A stretch of DNA of 64,000 bases, taken from Erpobdella octoculata. Taxonomy: Eukaryota; Annelida; Clitellata; Hirudinida; Erpobdellidae. The DNA lies in contig OZ022242.1 in the NCBI GenBank assembly GCA_963978895.1, positions 29,757,306 to 29,821,305 of the forward strand, read 5' to 3'. The notes beneath the pieces are model-generated. The model ran no database searches, was not told the origin of the DNA, and worked only from the letters and a program-made list of their open reading frames with translations. Both the position numbers and the translations under genes were made by a program. This document shows, piece by piece, positions 10,140 through 21,654 of the stretch. The first letter of the stretch is position 1, and every line of letters starts with the position of its first letter.

Positions 10140-12030
10140 TCATTTGTTCGAGACACAGCAATTGAAGAAGTGACTGGCGATGGCCGGGCGACTTGGAGAT
10201 CTTTAAACTCTCTTCTTAATCCAGTCACTGATATTTCTGCTAGTGGTCTTGCTCCTGACGCATTGCTTGACTACTTCACGCTGAGGATCGAGGACATTCG
10301 TCGAACCACAAAAGACGCCCTACCTCCGCTTTTCAGTTCTTGCCCGGCCGATGTTCCGGTTCTGGCTGCTTTCGACGATATCACTTCCGAGGAGGTCGAG
10401 TGCCTACTCAATCGCCTTGGGACTAGACAGTGTGAGCTTGACACTGCACCTGTCTGGCTCATAAAAAAACTCAAAAGCGTGTTTGCTCCTATTATTTCCC
10501 ACCTCGTAAACACTTCATTTCTAGATGAGTCACTACCAGCCAGTCACAAAAGGGCTATCGTCCGACATCGACTCAAGAAAACGGGGATGGATCCCGTTGA
10601 TCCCAAAAGCTACCGCCCCATATCAAACCTATCGTTCATCTCAAAATTTATTGAACGTGTCGTCCACCGTCAGCTTTCTTCACATATCGAATCGATGAAT
10701 CTGCTTCCGCAGGTTCAGTCTGGTTTTCGCAAGTACCACAGTACAGAGACAGCAGTCGGGAAAGTTTACAACGACATTATTCTTTCACTTGACAGGGGCC
10801 AACCGACTGCGCTCGTGCTCCTTGACTTCAGTGCAGCTTTCGACTGTGTCGATCATGTTCTCCTTACTGATCTCCTCCACACTAGCTTTGGCGTGACTTC
10901 AACCGCACTTGACTGGATTGGGTCTTTTCTATCAAATTGAACACATCTTATCCGATTGGGCCGGGCGACGTCGAGAGTATCGGCCGTTGACTGTGGTGTG
11001 CCTCAGGGTTCAATCTTAGGTCCACTTCTCTTCATCCTTTACACAAGCCATATTACTCGAATTGCTTCTTCTCACGACGTGCAGACTCATCTTTACGCTG
11101 ATGATACTCAGCTGTACATTCATTTTGACGTAACCGACCTGCAGTCCGTTAGAGAGCGTCTTGTCGCCTGTGTCAGCGAGATTCGCGTTTGGTCCTCGTC
11201 TATGAGATTGAGCCTAAACCCCTCTAAAACAGAACTTATCTGGTTCCATCGAGGGAACATCTCAACGCGACACCTGGATGACTGTAGTCTTCAAATCAGT
11301 ACTGACTGCGTCATCACCCCCGTGAAGTCTATTAGAAATCTTGGGGTGATACTGGATAGCTCCTTGCTAATGAATCTACATATATCGGCCGTGGCACGAT
11401 CTTGTTTCTTCCACCTACGCCGCATCCGACAGATCAAGGGTGCCCTAAACAAACACTGCGTGCGGATTTTGGTCCAGGCTCTTGTTGTTTCTAGATTAGA
11501 TTATTGTAACGTGGTCCTTGCTGGCCTGCCGATGACTGCTCTTCGCCCGCTCACTGCGGTTCTTCATGCTGCTGCACGTCTTATCGGTGGCATCTCTCGA
11601 CGGGTCCACATCACGCCTCTTCTCCGCCAACTACACTGGCTCCCCCTACCGGAAAGAGTGACCTTAAAACTCTGCTTACTGGTTTACAATATTTTAACAA
11701 ATCGTGCCTCTGCCTACATGACACGGATGATAAGCCTGTGCTCCTCTCATTCTGGTCGTCAACATCTACGTTCGTCCTCCCATGGTGACGCTGTCATCCC
11801 AAGAACTCGTCGAAGTTTCGGTAAACGAGCATTCGCCGTTTCCGGGCCCGGTGCATGGAACCAACTACCTAAATCTATCCGAAGTGCTGTTCTAAATGAA
11901 GACTTCAGAGCATTGTTGAAAAAACACTTTTTTAATTTGACATATTGTTAATGGCATTCTTAGTGCAAGACTCTTGTTTTGTTTTAGATAAAATAAAATA
12001 ATAATAAAATAATAATAAATAATAATAATA
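10140..12030 (+). mobile_element. L2/CR1-type LINE, reverse transcriptase with one nonsense codon
   Basis: One continuous frame from about 10140 to the stop at 11949-11951 carries the RT fingers (SYRPISNLSFISKFIERV, 10608-10661), TALVLLDFSAAFDCVDH (motif A, catalytic Asp), GVPQGSILGPLLF (motif B) and HLYADDTQLY (motif C, catalytic Asp pair). The thumb and the C-terminal FGKRAFAVSGPGAWNQLP region follow. It is interrupted by a single in-frame TGA at 10938-10940 just after IGSFLSN. The endonuclease half is absent (5' truncation). The 3' end is an (AATA)n/(AAT)n tail to about 12030. One disabling change in about 600 codons suggests a fairly recent insertion. Confidence 0.92.
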
Positions 12031-12036
12031 GCAGTA

Positions 12037-12137
12037 TTACAGTGCAGTCTGTAAATATTTTCTAAATTAACAAATATAAATTATTAAATTATTGCGAAAC
12101 AATTTAAAAGACTATATCTTTTTAAATAATAGTTTAG
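12037..12137 (+). repeat. right copy of the ~100-bp direct repeat pair
   Basis: Near-identical to 7511-7611, same orientation, directly after the LINE's A-rich tail. Confidence 0.8.
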
Positions 12138-13400
12138 TAAAGAAATGAAGGACAGCAAAGATTTTGGCTCTGCAAAACAAACTTTGAATAAAATAATGTT
12201 TTTGAAACTTTGATGCCGAGGTAAGCAGGAAATAGAGATATGGTGAAGCGGCAATACCCAGTTTTATCAGTAAGTAGAATCTTAGGCAACTGACCTATTT
12301 GATAGTAATAGTGTCATATAAATTATTCTAACAGATTTAGCAGCTCCGGGCATAGCATCTGCTCATCTAGAATAAACAATGTACCATAGATTTAGTAAAA
12401 TTAAAAATGTACGAACCTTAATGAAATATATAGATGCCACAATCTGTTAAAGAAAACAAGAAACAATACACCCAGTATGCTTTTATGTGGGAACTTTTGA
12501 TTTTTTCAGGAAATTCTAAGGGTTCTCTTCCCATCCCAAAAAGCTTTATCCAAAGAAATAAACTTTAATAAATAAAACTTAACAAGGTTAAATCACAAAG
12601 TTATAAGCATTCAAATCTTTAAGAAGATCTTTCTCTTTATTCTCCATTTCTTTTTGTCTACAAATGATTATATAATAATGAATAAATTTAAAAAGAGGCA
12701 AAAAGAAAAATCTAAAAAAGATTATGTTTCTCACTGCTTATGAAGTTGTTCTTTTAAGCTGATTATTCCTTGTTTTGTTCTAGACAAAAGAGAGGCCAAG
12801 TCTTTAATGTCTGTTTACAAAGAAATTATGCAATAACATTACATTAAATTAACTCCGTCAAAATAATGTTTGCATGCTTACAGTTATCATCTTTGTCTTG
12901 ATAATTGAACATCTCTTTCAGTTGATTTATGGATTTCTTTAGCTGAAGCAATTGTCTTTTGAATTCATTTTCTGTATTTAAATTTAATCAAAATCCAGCT
13001 TGCATTGGTAAAAGAAATTAATTTTTAAAATATTACTTTCACAATTTTCCGTTGACGTAATTATTGTCCTTTTTTCTTTTTCAAGATGTGTACATCTGGA
13101 AAAAAAATTTCTAACAGGTTTTTTCAAATAAATAAAAAGTACTTCGTTGAGAGGCATATCACATCTTAATCAATTTTATAGACTTGAAAGTTGTTTTATG
13201 CTTTCAATACAGAAGAATTTTCAATCAATCCAAAGCAAGGTGTTGAATGTGTTGATAAAAACAACAAACCTAATCTTCAACAGTTTCAATTCTTTAACCC
13301 ATTTATTAGATGACATTTACAGATTAAAAATTTATGAATAAATAGAACATGAAAGACAACTAACTTAATGGACTTAATGTAACCACCCGCCGATTACTAT
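12138..13400. other. unassigned AT-rich sequence
   Basis: No recognisable gene, repeat or RNA. Open frames such as 13147-13341 are short and motif-free. Confidence 0.4.
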
Positions 13401-13574
13401 AACCGTATCCACGCAACCTAAAACCAAAGACTATTTTTTGGATAGGGTAACGGAAATCACCACCAGAGCGGGTATTTTCGAAAATGTAGTGAGAAAGGGC
13501 GGACCGGAGTAAGAAAAAAGCGTGAATTCCAGAGAAAGGTAGATCCGTGCCTCAGGTATCGGCGCTAGTGTTGC

Positions 13575-14475
13575 ACGGGCCGGATCCAGGGGGCGGTAGG
13601 GGCGATCGCCCCCCCCCCACTTTGGGATAAAATTACATTTTAAGTTATTAAAGATACCAAAAAAGACTGCAGACTGAAGATACTCAAAAAAAATTTCTCC
13701 TGCGGCGAGCTTTCTTCCCTTTTTAAAACTTGAGCAAACCCCCCCCCCGGGCCAAATCGAAAGGCCCTGCAATTTTTACAAATATGAGGGGTTTTTCTTT
13801 TGGTGGGGAATGAGTGGTGCTACATTTATTCATAAACTTAGTTTTTACAAACTTTGATTTAGGTTACAATCTCTGTTTGTGTGTGGCTTTCTCTCTACGC
13901 AGACCTTGCAAGTAAAATTTAACCAGCTTTTTGACTAGCTAGGAAGCTGAAACTTTCAGCATATCTTTATATTAGATGACAGTACATAATTCAATTAAAA
14001 AAACGTAATTTGAACATCTTTCGTATACATGCACACAGACACACATCAAGTGTATTTGAAATCAAAGTTTGTTAAAAACTCGTTTTTTTACTTGTTTACA
14101 ATTGCTTTAACTGGTTTGAGACTGATTTTGACTATCTACAGTTTGTAGTCTTTATTTTCTATCATTAATAAATTCTTAAAGATAGTCAATTCCGCAATTT
14201 TCGCCAGCGGGGGCTTTCTTTCCTTTTTAAAACCGTGTTGTACTACATTTATTCATAAACTTATTTTTTTTACAATTGCTTGAACTGGTTTGAGACTGAG
14301 TTTGACTATCTTCAGTTTGCAGTCTTTCTTTTCATTCATTAATAAATTATTAAAGATACCAAAAAAAGACTGCAGACTAAAAGATAGTCAAAAAAAAATT
14401 TTTCGCCTGCTGCGGGTAATTTCACAATTGAGCCTTCCCTCAGCATTTTCCGCTGGTTGCGCCCCTGATTTAAAT
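13575..14475 (+). mobile_element. decayed hAT-like fragments interrupted by repeat R1
   Basis: CACGGGCCGGATCCAGGGGG (13575-13594) and a terminal GCGCCCCTG (14459-14467) resemble hAT-type ends. The interior has tandemly related segments: CATAAACTTA...ACAATTGCTT...GACTATCTTCAGTTTGCAGTC occurs with R1 inserted (13831-14200) and without it (14245-14390). No transposase frame is seen. Treat as overlapping relics. Confidence 0.45.
13845..14098 (+). repeat. interspersed repeat R1, copy A (with defined empty site)
   Basis: R1 runs ACTTTNATTTAGGTTACAAT ... AACCAGCTTTTTGACTAGCT ... GAAACTTTCAGCAT ... CTCGTTTTTTTACTTGT. The second half of the host segment (14256-14290) keeps the uninterrupted site CATAAACTTATTTTTTTTACAATTG. 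The insertion therefore duplicated TTTACAA on both sides. Other copies: 36073-36318, 58748-59000, 61671-61940, plus partial ones at 19113-19212 and 27740-27825 (inverted). Confidence 0.85.
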
Positions 14476-14494
14476 CAAAGATAAAAATTATATA

Positions 14495-14735
14495 TACAGG
14501 GTGTCCTAAAAGTTGCGCCCGATTTGATAAAAATAATTATTTAACGAATGTAGATTTTCATCTAATTTCATTATATGATGAGTGAGAACTACGAGAACAA
14601 TGATATCAATGAATGAACCAAAGATGCAACAATGATCAATACGAAAGAAATAATGATAAATATTAACGGAATGTTTAAAAATGTTCTAAAATCTACATTC
14701 ATTATTAATATGAAATCGGGCGAAACTTTTAGGAG

Positions 14736-14743
<8 letters not shown>
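14495..14743. mobile_element. mariner-like MITE
   Basis: TA-flanked inverted ends CAGGGTGTCCTAAAAGTTGC and its partner at 14714-14741 (CGAAACTTTTAGGAGACCCT). The inverted similarity continues inward through CGCCCGATTT and GAATGTAGATTTT, giving TIRs of about 70 bases in a 245-bp element. No coding capacity. The TA target and the GGTGTCCTAAAAGT end fit Tc1/mariner. Confidence 0.75.
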
Positions 14744-14774
<31 letters not shown>

Positions 14775-14777
<3 letters not shown>

Positions 14778-15007
14778 GTATTTTTTCGCATATAGCGCGC
14801 GTACGCAGATAACGCGCCCCCGCAGATAACGCGCGTTTGTATGAAAGTTTGGGATAACGCGCACACGAATATAACGCGCACATGTATGTAAATTCTGGTA
14901 TAACGCTATGTAAAACCGCATATAACGTGCACACGATTATAACGCGCCTTGGAGAGCGCGGTATGTAAAAAACGCATATAACGCGCGCGTTATATGCGAA
15001 AAAATAC

Positions 15008-15010
<3 letters not shown>
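14775..15010. mobile_element. GC-rich MITE with ATAACGCGC subrepeats inside (AT)n
   Basis: Ends are ACCGTATTTTTTCGCATATA (14775) and the inverted partner TATATGCGAAAAAATACGGT (ending 15010). Between them ATAACGCGC or a close variant recurs about nine times. It lies between (AT)n blocks at 14741-14774 and 15011-15064, consistent with insertion at TA. Non-coding. Confidence 0.8.
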
Positions 15011-15068
<58 letters not shown>

Positions 15069-15219
15069 ATATCTATGGTACTGATTCCACTTTTATTAAC
15101 ATGTAATATATTAGAAGGTATAAGTAGCATTAACCAAGCTTTATTTATTATCATCCAATAAACTAGAAAACCATTCTTCTGGACCTGTAATACGATTTGA
15201 CGAGATTATAACAATATAT

Positions 15220-15550
15220 ATACATATATCAGAAACTTTGATGGCTTACAATCCACCACGAAATAACGCAAATAAAAATATCTCAACTTCAGACTGGAAC
15301 CCACGAATGTCGGATCGGCAACACCGCCTCGCATCATGCCTTACCATCCAAGTTTCTGATATATGTGGCTCGTAAAAACATATCAACGCTATGTTTCCTT
15401 ATAATATATATCATAAGACATATATCTTCGATAGCTATTCAATTAGCTAGTGACGGATTGTAAGCCGTACAACTTATATACTATCGAGCATTGATTCGTA
15501 CCCATTCATAGTCGAGTGTTGTGTTCAACATACCCCAACAAAAGCGCTTA
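15220..15550. repeat. SINE-like dispersed sequence
   Basis: Contains CTGGAACCCACGA...CGGCAACACCGCCTCGC, resembling the tRNA-like head of the SINE dimer at 9011-9540 on the minus strand, followed by an unrelated body. Only a weak family assignment is possible. Confidence 0.4.
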
Positions 15551-15574
15551 AAAACCACTGTTTTTTGGCGGTGG

Positions 15575-15775
15575 AAGTCGCTTTCTCGTTCCTGCTTGCT
15601 CTAGCGCTTCCGGTCGCTTTCCCGCTCCCGGTAGATTTCCCGCTTCCGGTCATTTTCCCGCTTGCAAATTTTAAAAATGCCTGCTAAATTTTTTGGCGCC
15701 CCTTAAAAATGGCGCTCGGGGACACATGTCCACCCCTGCTTTCCCGCTCGCTCTTGCATTGCAACTCTTCCTTAT
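15575..15775. repeat. pyrimidine minisatellite, short array
   Basis: CGCTTTCCCGCTCCCGGTAG-type units as at 1-480, ending with TTTTTTGGCGCCCCTTAAAA. Confidence 0.7.
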
Positions 15776-15891
15776 TTGTCTCTGTGCGGATCACTAAGTA
15801 TCGGATATTATTAACAACTAAGTGTTGTCAGTTTTTTATGTTCTCTAATTTTTTATTCAGACCATGGCTGATCAAAACCATGTTAGGATGA

Positions 15892-16760
15892 GATGTTTAC
15901 CTTTTGTTTCGTTCACTGGCCAACGCCATGCAGGATTTGCCAAAGCCCACGTATGAGAAGTATAGCGGACAACATTCGAGTTCTCGGAGATTGTATTCAA
16001 CAAAAGAAAGATTTTCAAGTCACCCTAGGTAAAAATTACATGTATAAGGTAACTTTTTGTTATAAGCTATTGAAATCATTTCGTTTTTGGAGCAGTGGGT
16101 GACCTGTCTGTTTATCAGTTGGCCTCAAGTGATGGTGTTGAAACAACTGATCGTGTTCTCCGGGATTGTATTCAACAGAAGAAAAATGTTCAAGTCGCCC
16201 TAGGTAAAAATTACATGTTATAAGGTAACTTTTTGTTATAAGCTATTAAAATAATTATGCTTTTGGAGCAGTGGATGACTTGTCTGATCATTTGGCCTCA
16301 ACCGATCAGCCGGTAAACAAGAGGCGGCGGTTCGACGGAGCTGACACTGAGCAACCTAACCAGCCATCAATAGTAGAATTCTCAGGACTAGAGCTTCCAA
16401 AGGTTGCTTATAGTCCCGGAAGGCCCAGAAAAACCCGCCGCTTGGACCACTATAAGAAGCTGCCACGGAAATTTTCAGTTATGCTGGAAAAAGAAAAAAG
16501 CTTAAGTTTCAAAGTTTGAGTAAAGAAATCATTTTTGTTTTTAACTTGTTTTTTCTTAATCAGTGTTTGTTTCGTGGATTGTCGGGGAAGAGGAGACTGG
16601 AAGGGTGGTGAAGGAGGGGTGCCCCGTTGAAAGCGTGAGTCAGTTTGTAGATGTCTCCACAGTCATAACAGAGCCGCAAGTATCTGAACATCTTCCATTG
16701 TTCAAAAGCCTGTTTGCTGTGGATGCGTGGTCCACAGTTTTAGAATTGAGTAAGTAAAAA
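15892..16760 (+). pseudogene. partial PHD-finger family gene, copy 1 (repeated mini-exons)
   Basis: A series of exon-like blocks is separated by introns of about 70 bases that all start GTAAAAATTACATGT and end TTTTGGAGCAG. Block 1 (15892-16027) encodes LFRSLANAMQD-like residues and ends CAAGTCACCCTAG. Block 2 (16096-16203) and block 3 (16272 on) both start TGGGTGACCTGTCTG or TGGATGACTTGTCTG (DLSDHLAS), which points to exon duplication. Block 3 carries basic VNKRRRFDG and the AT-hook-like GRPRKTRRLDHYKKLP. After another intron, 16562-16752 encodes CFVSWIVGEEETGRV...LFAVDAWSTVLELSK. The first block has a frame break relative to copy 2 and no 3' PHD part is attached. Function unknown; probably a dead duplicate. 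Confidence 0.6.
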
Positions 16761-17164
16761 CAACTTTGAATTCGTTTTTAATTTACTTGTTTACATTTTC
16801 TATTTCTAAGTTTAAACAAATAAGTAATTAAAATATTTTCTAGCATAGATAATAATATAGTAATCGATAATTTCCCGCCGTTGTTACGATTGATTTTAAA
16901 TTGCAATTGCATTTGTTGATTTAAAATATTTTCTAGCAGTAGAATTAGAATAGTATTCATATTACGCAAATTAAAATTGTTTATATAAACTGTAAGTGCG
17001 TGCAGGTCCAAGATAAACATCAGTGCATATTGTTAATGATCTGCTATCGGTTCCTAATTGGCAGAAATTCCACTCCTTTCTTGCATTCAGCGCCAGGCGT
17101 GTTCAACATTTGTGATAAATTTTGATTGTCTGTTTTGTATTGCAGCTGAAGAAAGTGTCGTTAA
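16761..17164. other. unassigned AT-rich sequence
   Basis: Between the copy-1 donor and the next minisatellite. TTAAAATATTTTCTAGCA recurs at 16827 and 16921. No gene seen. Confidence 0.4.
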
Positions 17165-17640
17165 GTTAAGTTTTATACTAGCGGGGTACCCGGTGTTTTA
17201 AAGGTTTTCCTATCGTTTTTCTCGCTCCCGTTTCCTTCCTCGCTTGCTCTCCCGCTCCCGGTCAATTTTCCGCCCCGGTCAATTTCCCGCCCCCGGTCGA
17301 TTTCCCGCTTCCGGTTGCTTTCTCGTTCCTGCTTGCTCTCCCTCTCCCGGTCGCTTTCCCGATTGCAAATTTTTAAATGCCTCCTTAATTTTTTGGCGCC
17401 CATTAAAAAAGCGCCCGGGGACACATGTCCACCCCTGCTTTCCTGGTCGATTTCCCGCTTTCTCGTTCCTCCTTGCATATTTTTAAAATGCCTGCTTAAT
17501 TTTTTGGCGCCCCATAAAAATTGATTTCCCGCTTCCGGTCGCTTTCTCGTTCCTGATTGCTCTCCCGCTTCCGGTAGATTTCCCGCTTCCAGTCGCAAAT
17601 TTTTAAAATGCCTGGTTAATTTTTTGGCGCCCCTTAAAAA
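17165..17640. repeat. pyrimidine minisatellite element, copy 3
   Basis: Starts ACTAGCGGGGTACCCGGTG-like (17177), runs through CCCGCTTCCGGTCG units and contains TTTTTTGGCGCCCCTTAAAA three times. It matches the head of the element at 508-660. Confidence 0.75.
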
Positions 17641-17709
17641 ATATTATTGTATTTTTCAACAGGAAGAAGAAAAAATCCACCTTGTCCCGACAATTGAACG
17701 CCAATTGCA

Positions 17710-19070
17710 ATGGAAAATATTACAGAAAGGCGAAAAACAATGACTCGGGAGGAGATGTTTACGGAGGCCCACCTCTTGTTTCGTTCACTGGCCAACGCCA
17801 TGCAGGATTTGTCAAAGCCCACGTATGAGAAGTACCTGGCAACATTTCGTGTTCTCCAAAATTGTATCCAACAAAAGAAAGATTTTCAAGTCAACCTAGG
17901 TAAATATTACATGTTATAAGGTAACTTTTTGTTATAAGCTATTGAAATAATTTCGCTTTTCTAACAGTGGGTGACCTGTCTGTTGATCAGTTGGCCTCAA
18001 GTGATGGTGTTCAAGTCAACCTAGGTAAATAATACATGTTATAAGGTAACTTTTTGTTATAAGCTATTAAAATAATTTCGCTTTTGGAGCAGTGGATAAC
18101 GTGTCTGATCAATTGTGCTCAAGTGATGATCGTGTTTTCCAGGATTGTCAGAAGGAAAATGTTCAAGTCACCCTAGGTAAAAATTACATGTTATGAGGTA
18201 ACTTTTTGTTATAAGCTATTAAAATAATTTTGCTTTTGGAATAGTGGATCAGCCGGCTTAGCCGGTAAACAAGCGGCGGCGGCTGGATAAAGCTGACACT
18301 GAGCAACCGAACCAGCCATCGATAGAATTGTCGGGACTCGAGCTTCCAAAAGTTGCTCGTGGTCCCGGAAAGCCCAGAAAAACCCGCCGCTTGGACCACT
18401 ATAAGAAGCTGCCGCGAAAATTTTCAGCTATGCTGGAAAAAGAATGAAAAAATGCTTCTTTCGTGGATTCTCGGTGAAGAGGAGGCTGGAAGGGTGGTGA
18501 AGGAGGGATGCCTCGTTGAAAGCGTGAGTCCGTTTGTAGATGTCTCCACAGCCATAACAGAGCCGGAAGTGTCTGAACATCTTCCATTGTTCAAAGGCCT
18601 GTTTGCTGCGGATGCGTGGACCACAGTTTTAGAATTGAGTAAGTTAAAATAACTTTAAAATTGTGTTACAAGTAAACAACAGAAAACTAATTTTTAATGT
18701 ATTCAATTTTTACAGTAAAAACAAAGAAGGAGCATCCGAACTACACCTGTCGAACTTGTCGAATAGACAATAGTCTCGGCCTGCTGGCTTTTCAGAAAAA
18801 AACTAAAAACGTTTTTGTTTTAGAACACTATATTACTATGTTTTTTAATTTTAACACATTTTTTAAATTATTTAATTTCTCTGACTGCTCTCCATGCTTT
18901 TGAGAACATTATAAAAAAGCATGTAAAATATTTTGTGATAATATTAATAATAATAAAAATATAGGGAACACAATGTTGTGTGACTGCTGCCTGCAGTTGG
19001 TGCATTTTTTGCCAGAAAATATTTAAAACCAACTAGCAGGGCTTTTTTTGCACCCTCTGTCGTGGCAGTT
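17710..19070 (+). pseudogene. PHD-finger family gene, copy 2
   Basis: Block 1 (17710-17899) starts ATG and encodes MENITERRKTMTREEMFTEA...LFRSLANAMQD. Short introns and duplicated blocks follow (DLSVDQLASSD at about 17968, NVSDQLCSSDD at about 18096). Next is the basic/AT-hook block VNKRRRLDKA...GKPRKTRRLDHYKKLP (18262-18420). This copy has an in-frame TAG in the DLS block at 18258 and a TGA at 18444. The intron that copy 1 has at this point is missing. The DAW block (18468-18640) is spliced by GTAAGT to an exon encoding TKKEHPNYTCRTC (18716 on). Near 18975 CDCCLQLVHF and near 19045 FFCTLCRGSYK give the later PHD cysteines and His. Disrupted reading frames make it a pseudogene. Its 3' part forms arm A of the giant inverted repeat. 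Confidence 0.6.
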
Positions 19071-19112
19071 ACAAAAAATTTTAATTTGTTTTATTGTTAT
19101 TATTATTATTAC

Positions 19113-19212
19113 AAACTTTTATTAAACTTCTCTGGTTGTCTTTCGGATTTCTAAATCAAGTTTACTTAAAATAAAAATTTGTTTTGAAAAACTCGTTTTT
19201 TTCCTTTACTTG
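19113..19212 (+). repeat. interspersed repeat R1, copy E (internally deleted)
   Basis: Begins TTACAAACTTTTATTAAAC and ends GAAAAACTCGTTTTTTTCCT. The central TTTAACCAGC...CAGCAT part is missing. Its inverted counterpart in arm B is at about 27740-27825. Confidence 0.65.
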
Positions 19213-19556
19213 TTTTATATCAACTGGTTTTGTGTCAGACTAGTAATAAAAAGTGTACTCATGCAATTAGCTGTGGTTTTTTCATTCTTGTTAAATTAAT
19301 TAGGTTAAATTTATTTGCACTAAAATGAAAAAAAAATGTCTAAACCTGTAGCACGAGCATACCATAATGACTGGCCAATGAACATTTACGTCACAATGAC
19401 AGCGAAGAAATCACCAAAGCCGTTTTTTCAAACCCCAAAGCGTAACGGGGAAGGGCAAACGGATATTTGCAGGCGCTAGTTAAGGAGGCAAAAAAACATA
19501 CTATTCTAGAAGCGTCGACGCAAGCTCACTAAAGCTTCTATTCTCCTAGCAAGTGA

Positions 19557-21480
19557 CAGGCCCGTAGCTAGCGGGGGGGCTGCAGCCCCCCACTAAAAAT
19601 GTAAGCCCCCTCACTAAAATTTTTGGCAGGTTTTTCCACTTTATTTACACTTAAGCCACCCAAGTGATGATGAAGTTATGATACGTAATTTAAATTTAAA
19701 TACAAATGTATTGAATAAAAATAAATAAATAAAGGTAAATTTAAATATAAAATTAATAATAATAATTTGCATGACTGTAGAATGAACCATTGCTACAACC
19801 CATACCAAAAAAGAGCAAAAGTACAGAGTAGCACGTTACGTGATTCTGTAGTTATGTCTACTCTTGGACAGAGTGAGGAGCAATAGTGTTCACCAGAGTG
19901 GAATCAGCTTTGTGCTGTTTATTTTAGAATGTTGGGCGGTATATTAGGAGAGTTGATGGAGAGCTTTGTTGATATTTATTTAAGTTATTCTAAAGGTTTG
20001 ACTTGTGCAGTTTCTGCCCTTCTACCAAATTCAGACAATTTTTAGATGTCAATGACCTTAAACCGTTGACGCAACCGCTAAAACAAGACAGGCATGACGA
20101 TGTTGAAAATATATTGCAGACGAGGCTCACATTGCAAGTAGGTTTCTAAAAAACAAATTTCAACCAGGCTGCAATCTCCAGGAAGTGATGAATTTTATGC
20201 TGGACTATAAGGATGCATTTCTTACTCTAAATTGGCACTATTCTAGTCAGCTGCAAGGACTCTTGACATCTCGATTGCCACTTGTGAGAATTCATTTTCT
20301 TGTCTAACACGAGTACTACGACCACAGAGAAGATCAATGTCCCATGAGAGAAAATGCAAACTTGTACTTCTGGCATTTGAAAAATCGCTCTGATATGGAT
20401 ACCTATCAAATACCAAGAATGCAATAAAATAAAATCGGATTCAAATAATTGTCTTGACAATGATCAAACCATATCATAATGAAATGCACTTTTTTGTTTA
20501 GTTTCTCATTTCAAGCTATTACACATCCATTAATGTTTTACACATGAAAATTGTCATCAGTTTTATAATCAGTGCTTGGCCTTAGTCTTACAATATTATA
20601 ATAACTTTAATCTTACAGTTTTAGAACAGAGAAAGAAAATAATTCAGCTTAGCTGACAAACTTTGGCTTTTGATTTTTGAATGACTCTCACTAATTCAAA
20701 CTATTTTCATAATTTAGTATTTTTCAGTGCTAGTCTGACACTGCAATACTATTAACCCCAATATTCTGAACTGATTAATTCGAGGAAACAATTTAAAGCT
20801 TACTGTCAAACCACACAATCTTTATAACAATATAAGTTTAATGATAGACTTGATATATAATCTAATTTTCTATTTAGATTGTTTAGAAACTGATGACAAG
20901 TTGTATGTGTAACACAAGAATGGATGTTTAGTAACTTAAAATGAGAAGGTAAACTAAATAGTACATTTTATTATAATGTGGTTTGATCTTTGTCAAAACA
21001 AATATTTAAATCCGATTTTATTTAATTGATTTCTTGGCATTTGATACAGATGTACAAGTTTTTATCAAAAATAAAATAAGGAAGTTATTGTATTGTTGAT
21101 TATAACGGTTGTCTTAATCAATAATTAAATTTGGACAATTTGATTCAGTGCTGTCATCCCAGTGGTGTGCCATGCACGCATCAAAAATCAAGATTTTGGA
21201 TAACAACAAGCATACTGTTATTTGACAAAATTGCCTGTGAAAATTGTTAATTTTTGTTATTGCGAGCAACAATATTGCAACTCTTAGAAAATCTAAAATC
21301 ACATAATAGGATATCTAAAATTGGATGCCATTTTGTGCCAAATGCTACAAAATGCTTTGGCGAATCTCCTTATCGTGATGCGGCGCTCGCGCTCAGGCTT
21401 CTTCGGTACCCTTGTTCGTCAGTAGCCCCCCTACTAATTTTCATAGCCCCCCCACTAACTAAATCCTGCCTACGGGCCTG
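19557..21480. mobile_element. hAT-like element in arm A, 8-bp TSD
   Basis: Ends CAGGCCCGTAG (19557) and CTACGGGCCTG (to 21480), subterminal G-runs (GGGGGGGCT), and target duplication GCAAGTGA at 19549-19556 and 21481-21488. The un-inserted site is preserved inverted in arm B (near 26305-26320), which proves the boundaries. The 1.9-kb interior has only short frames with no transposase domain I can recognise. Confidence 0.9.
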
Positions 21481-21654
21481 GCAAGTGACGTAGTTGGTTC
21501 ACCGCGGTTCACCTTTATTTTTTTGCATACCAAACTATTTCTAACTTCTTAACATCTCTCTATTTCTTCTCTATTTGAGAAGCCTGTTCTCATAAGTTAT
21601 TCTAGTCGCTGATTTTGGTTGTCCTGAAAAATATTCATTAGAAAATAATTATAA

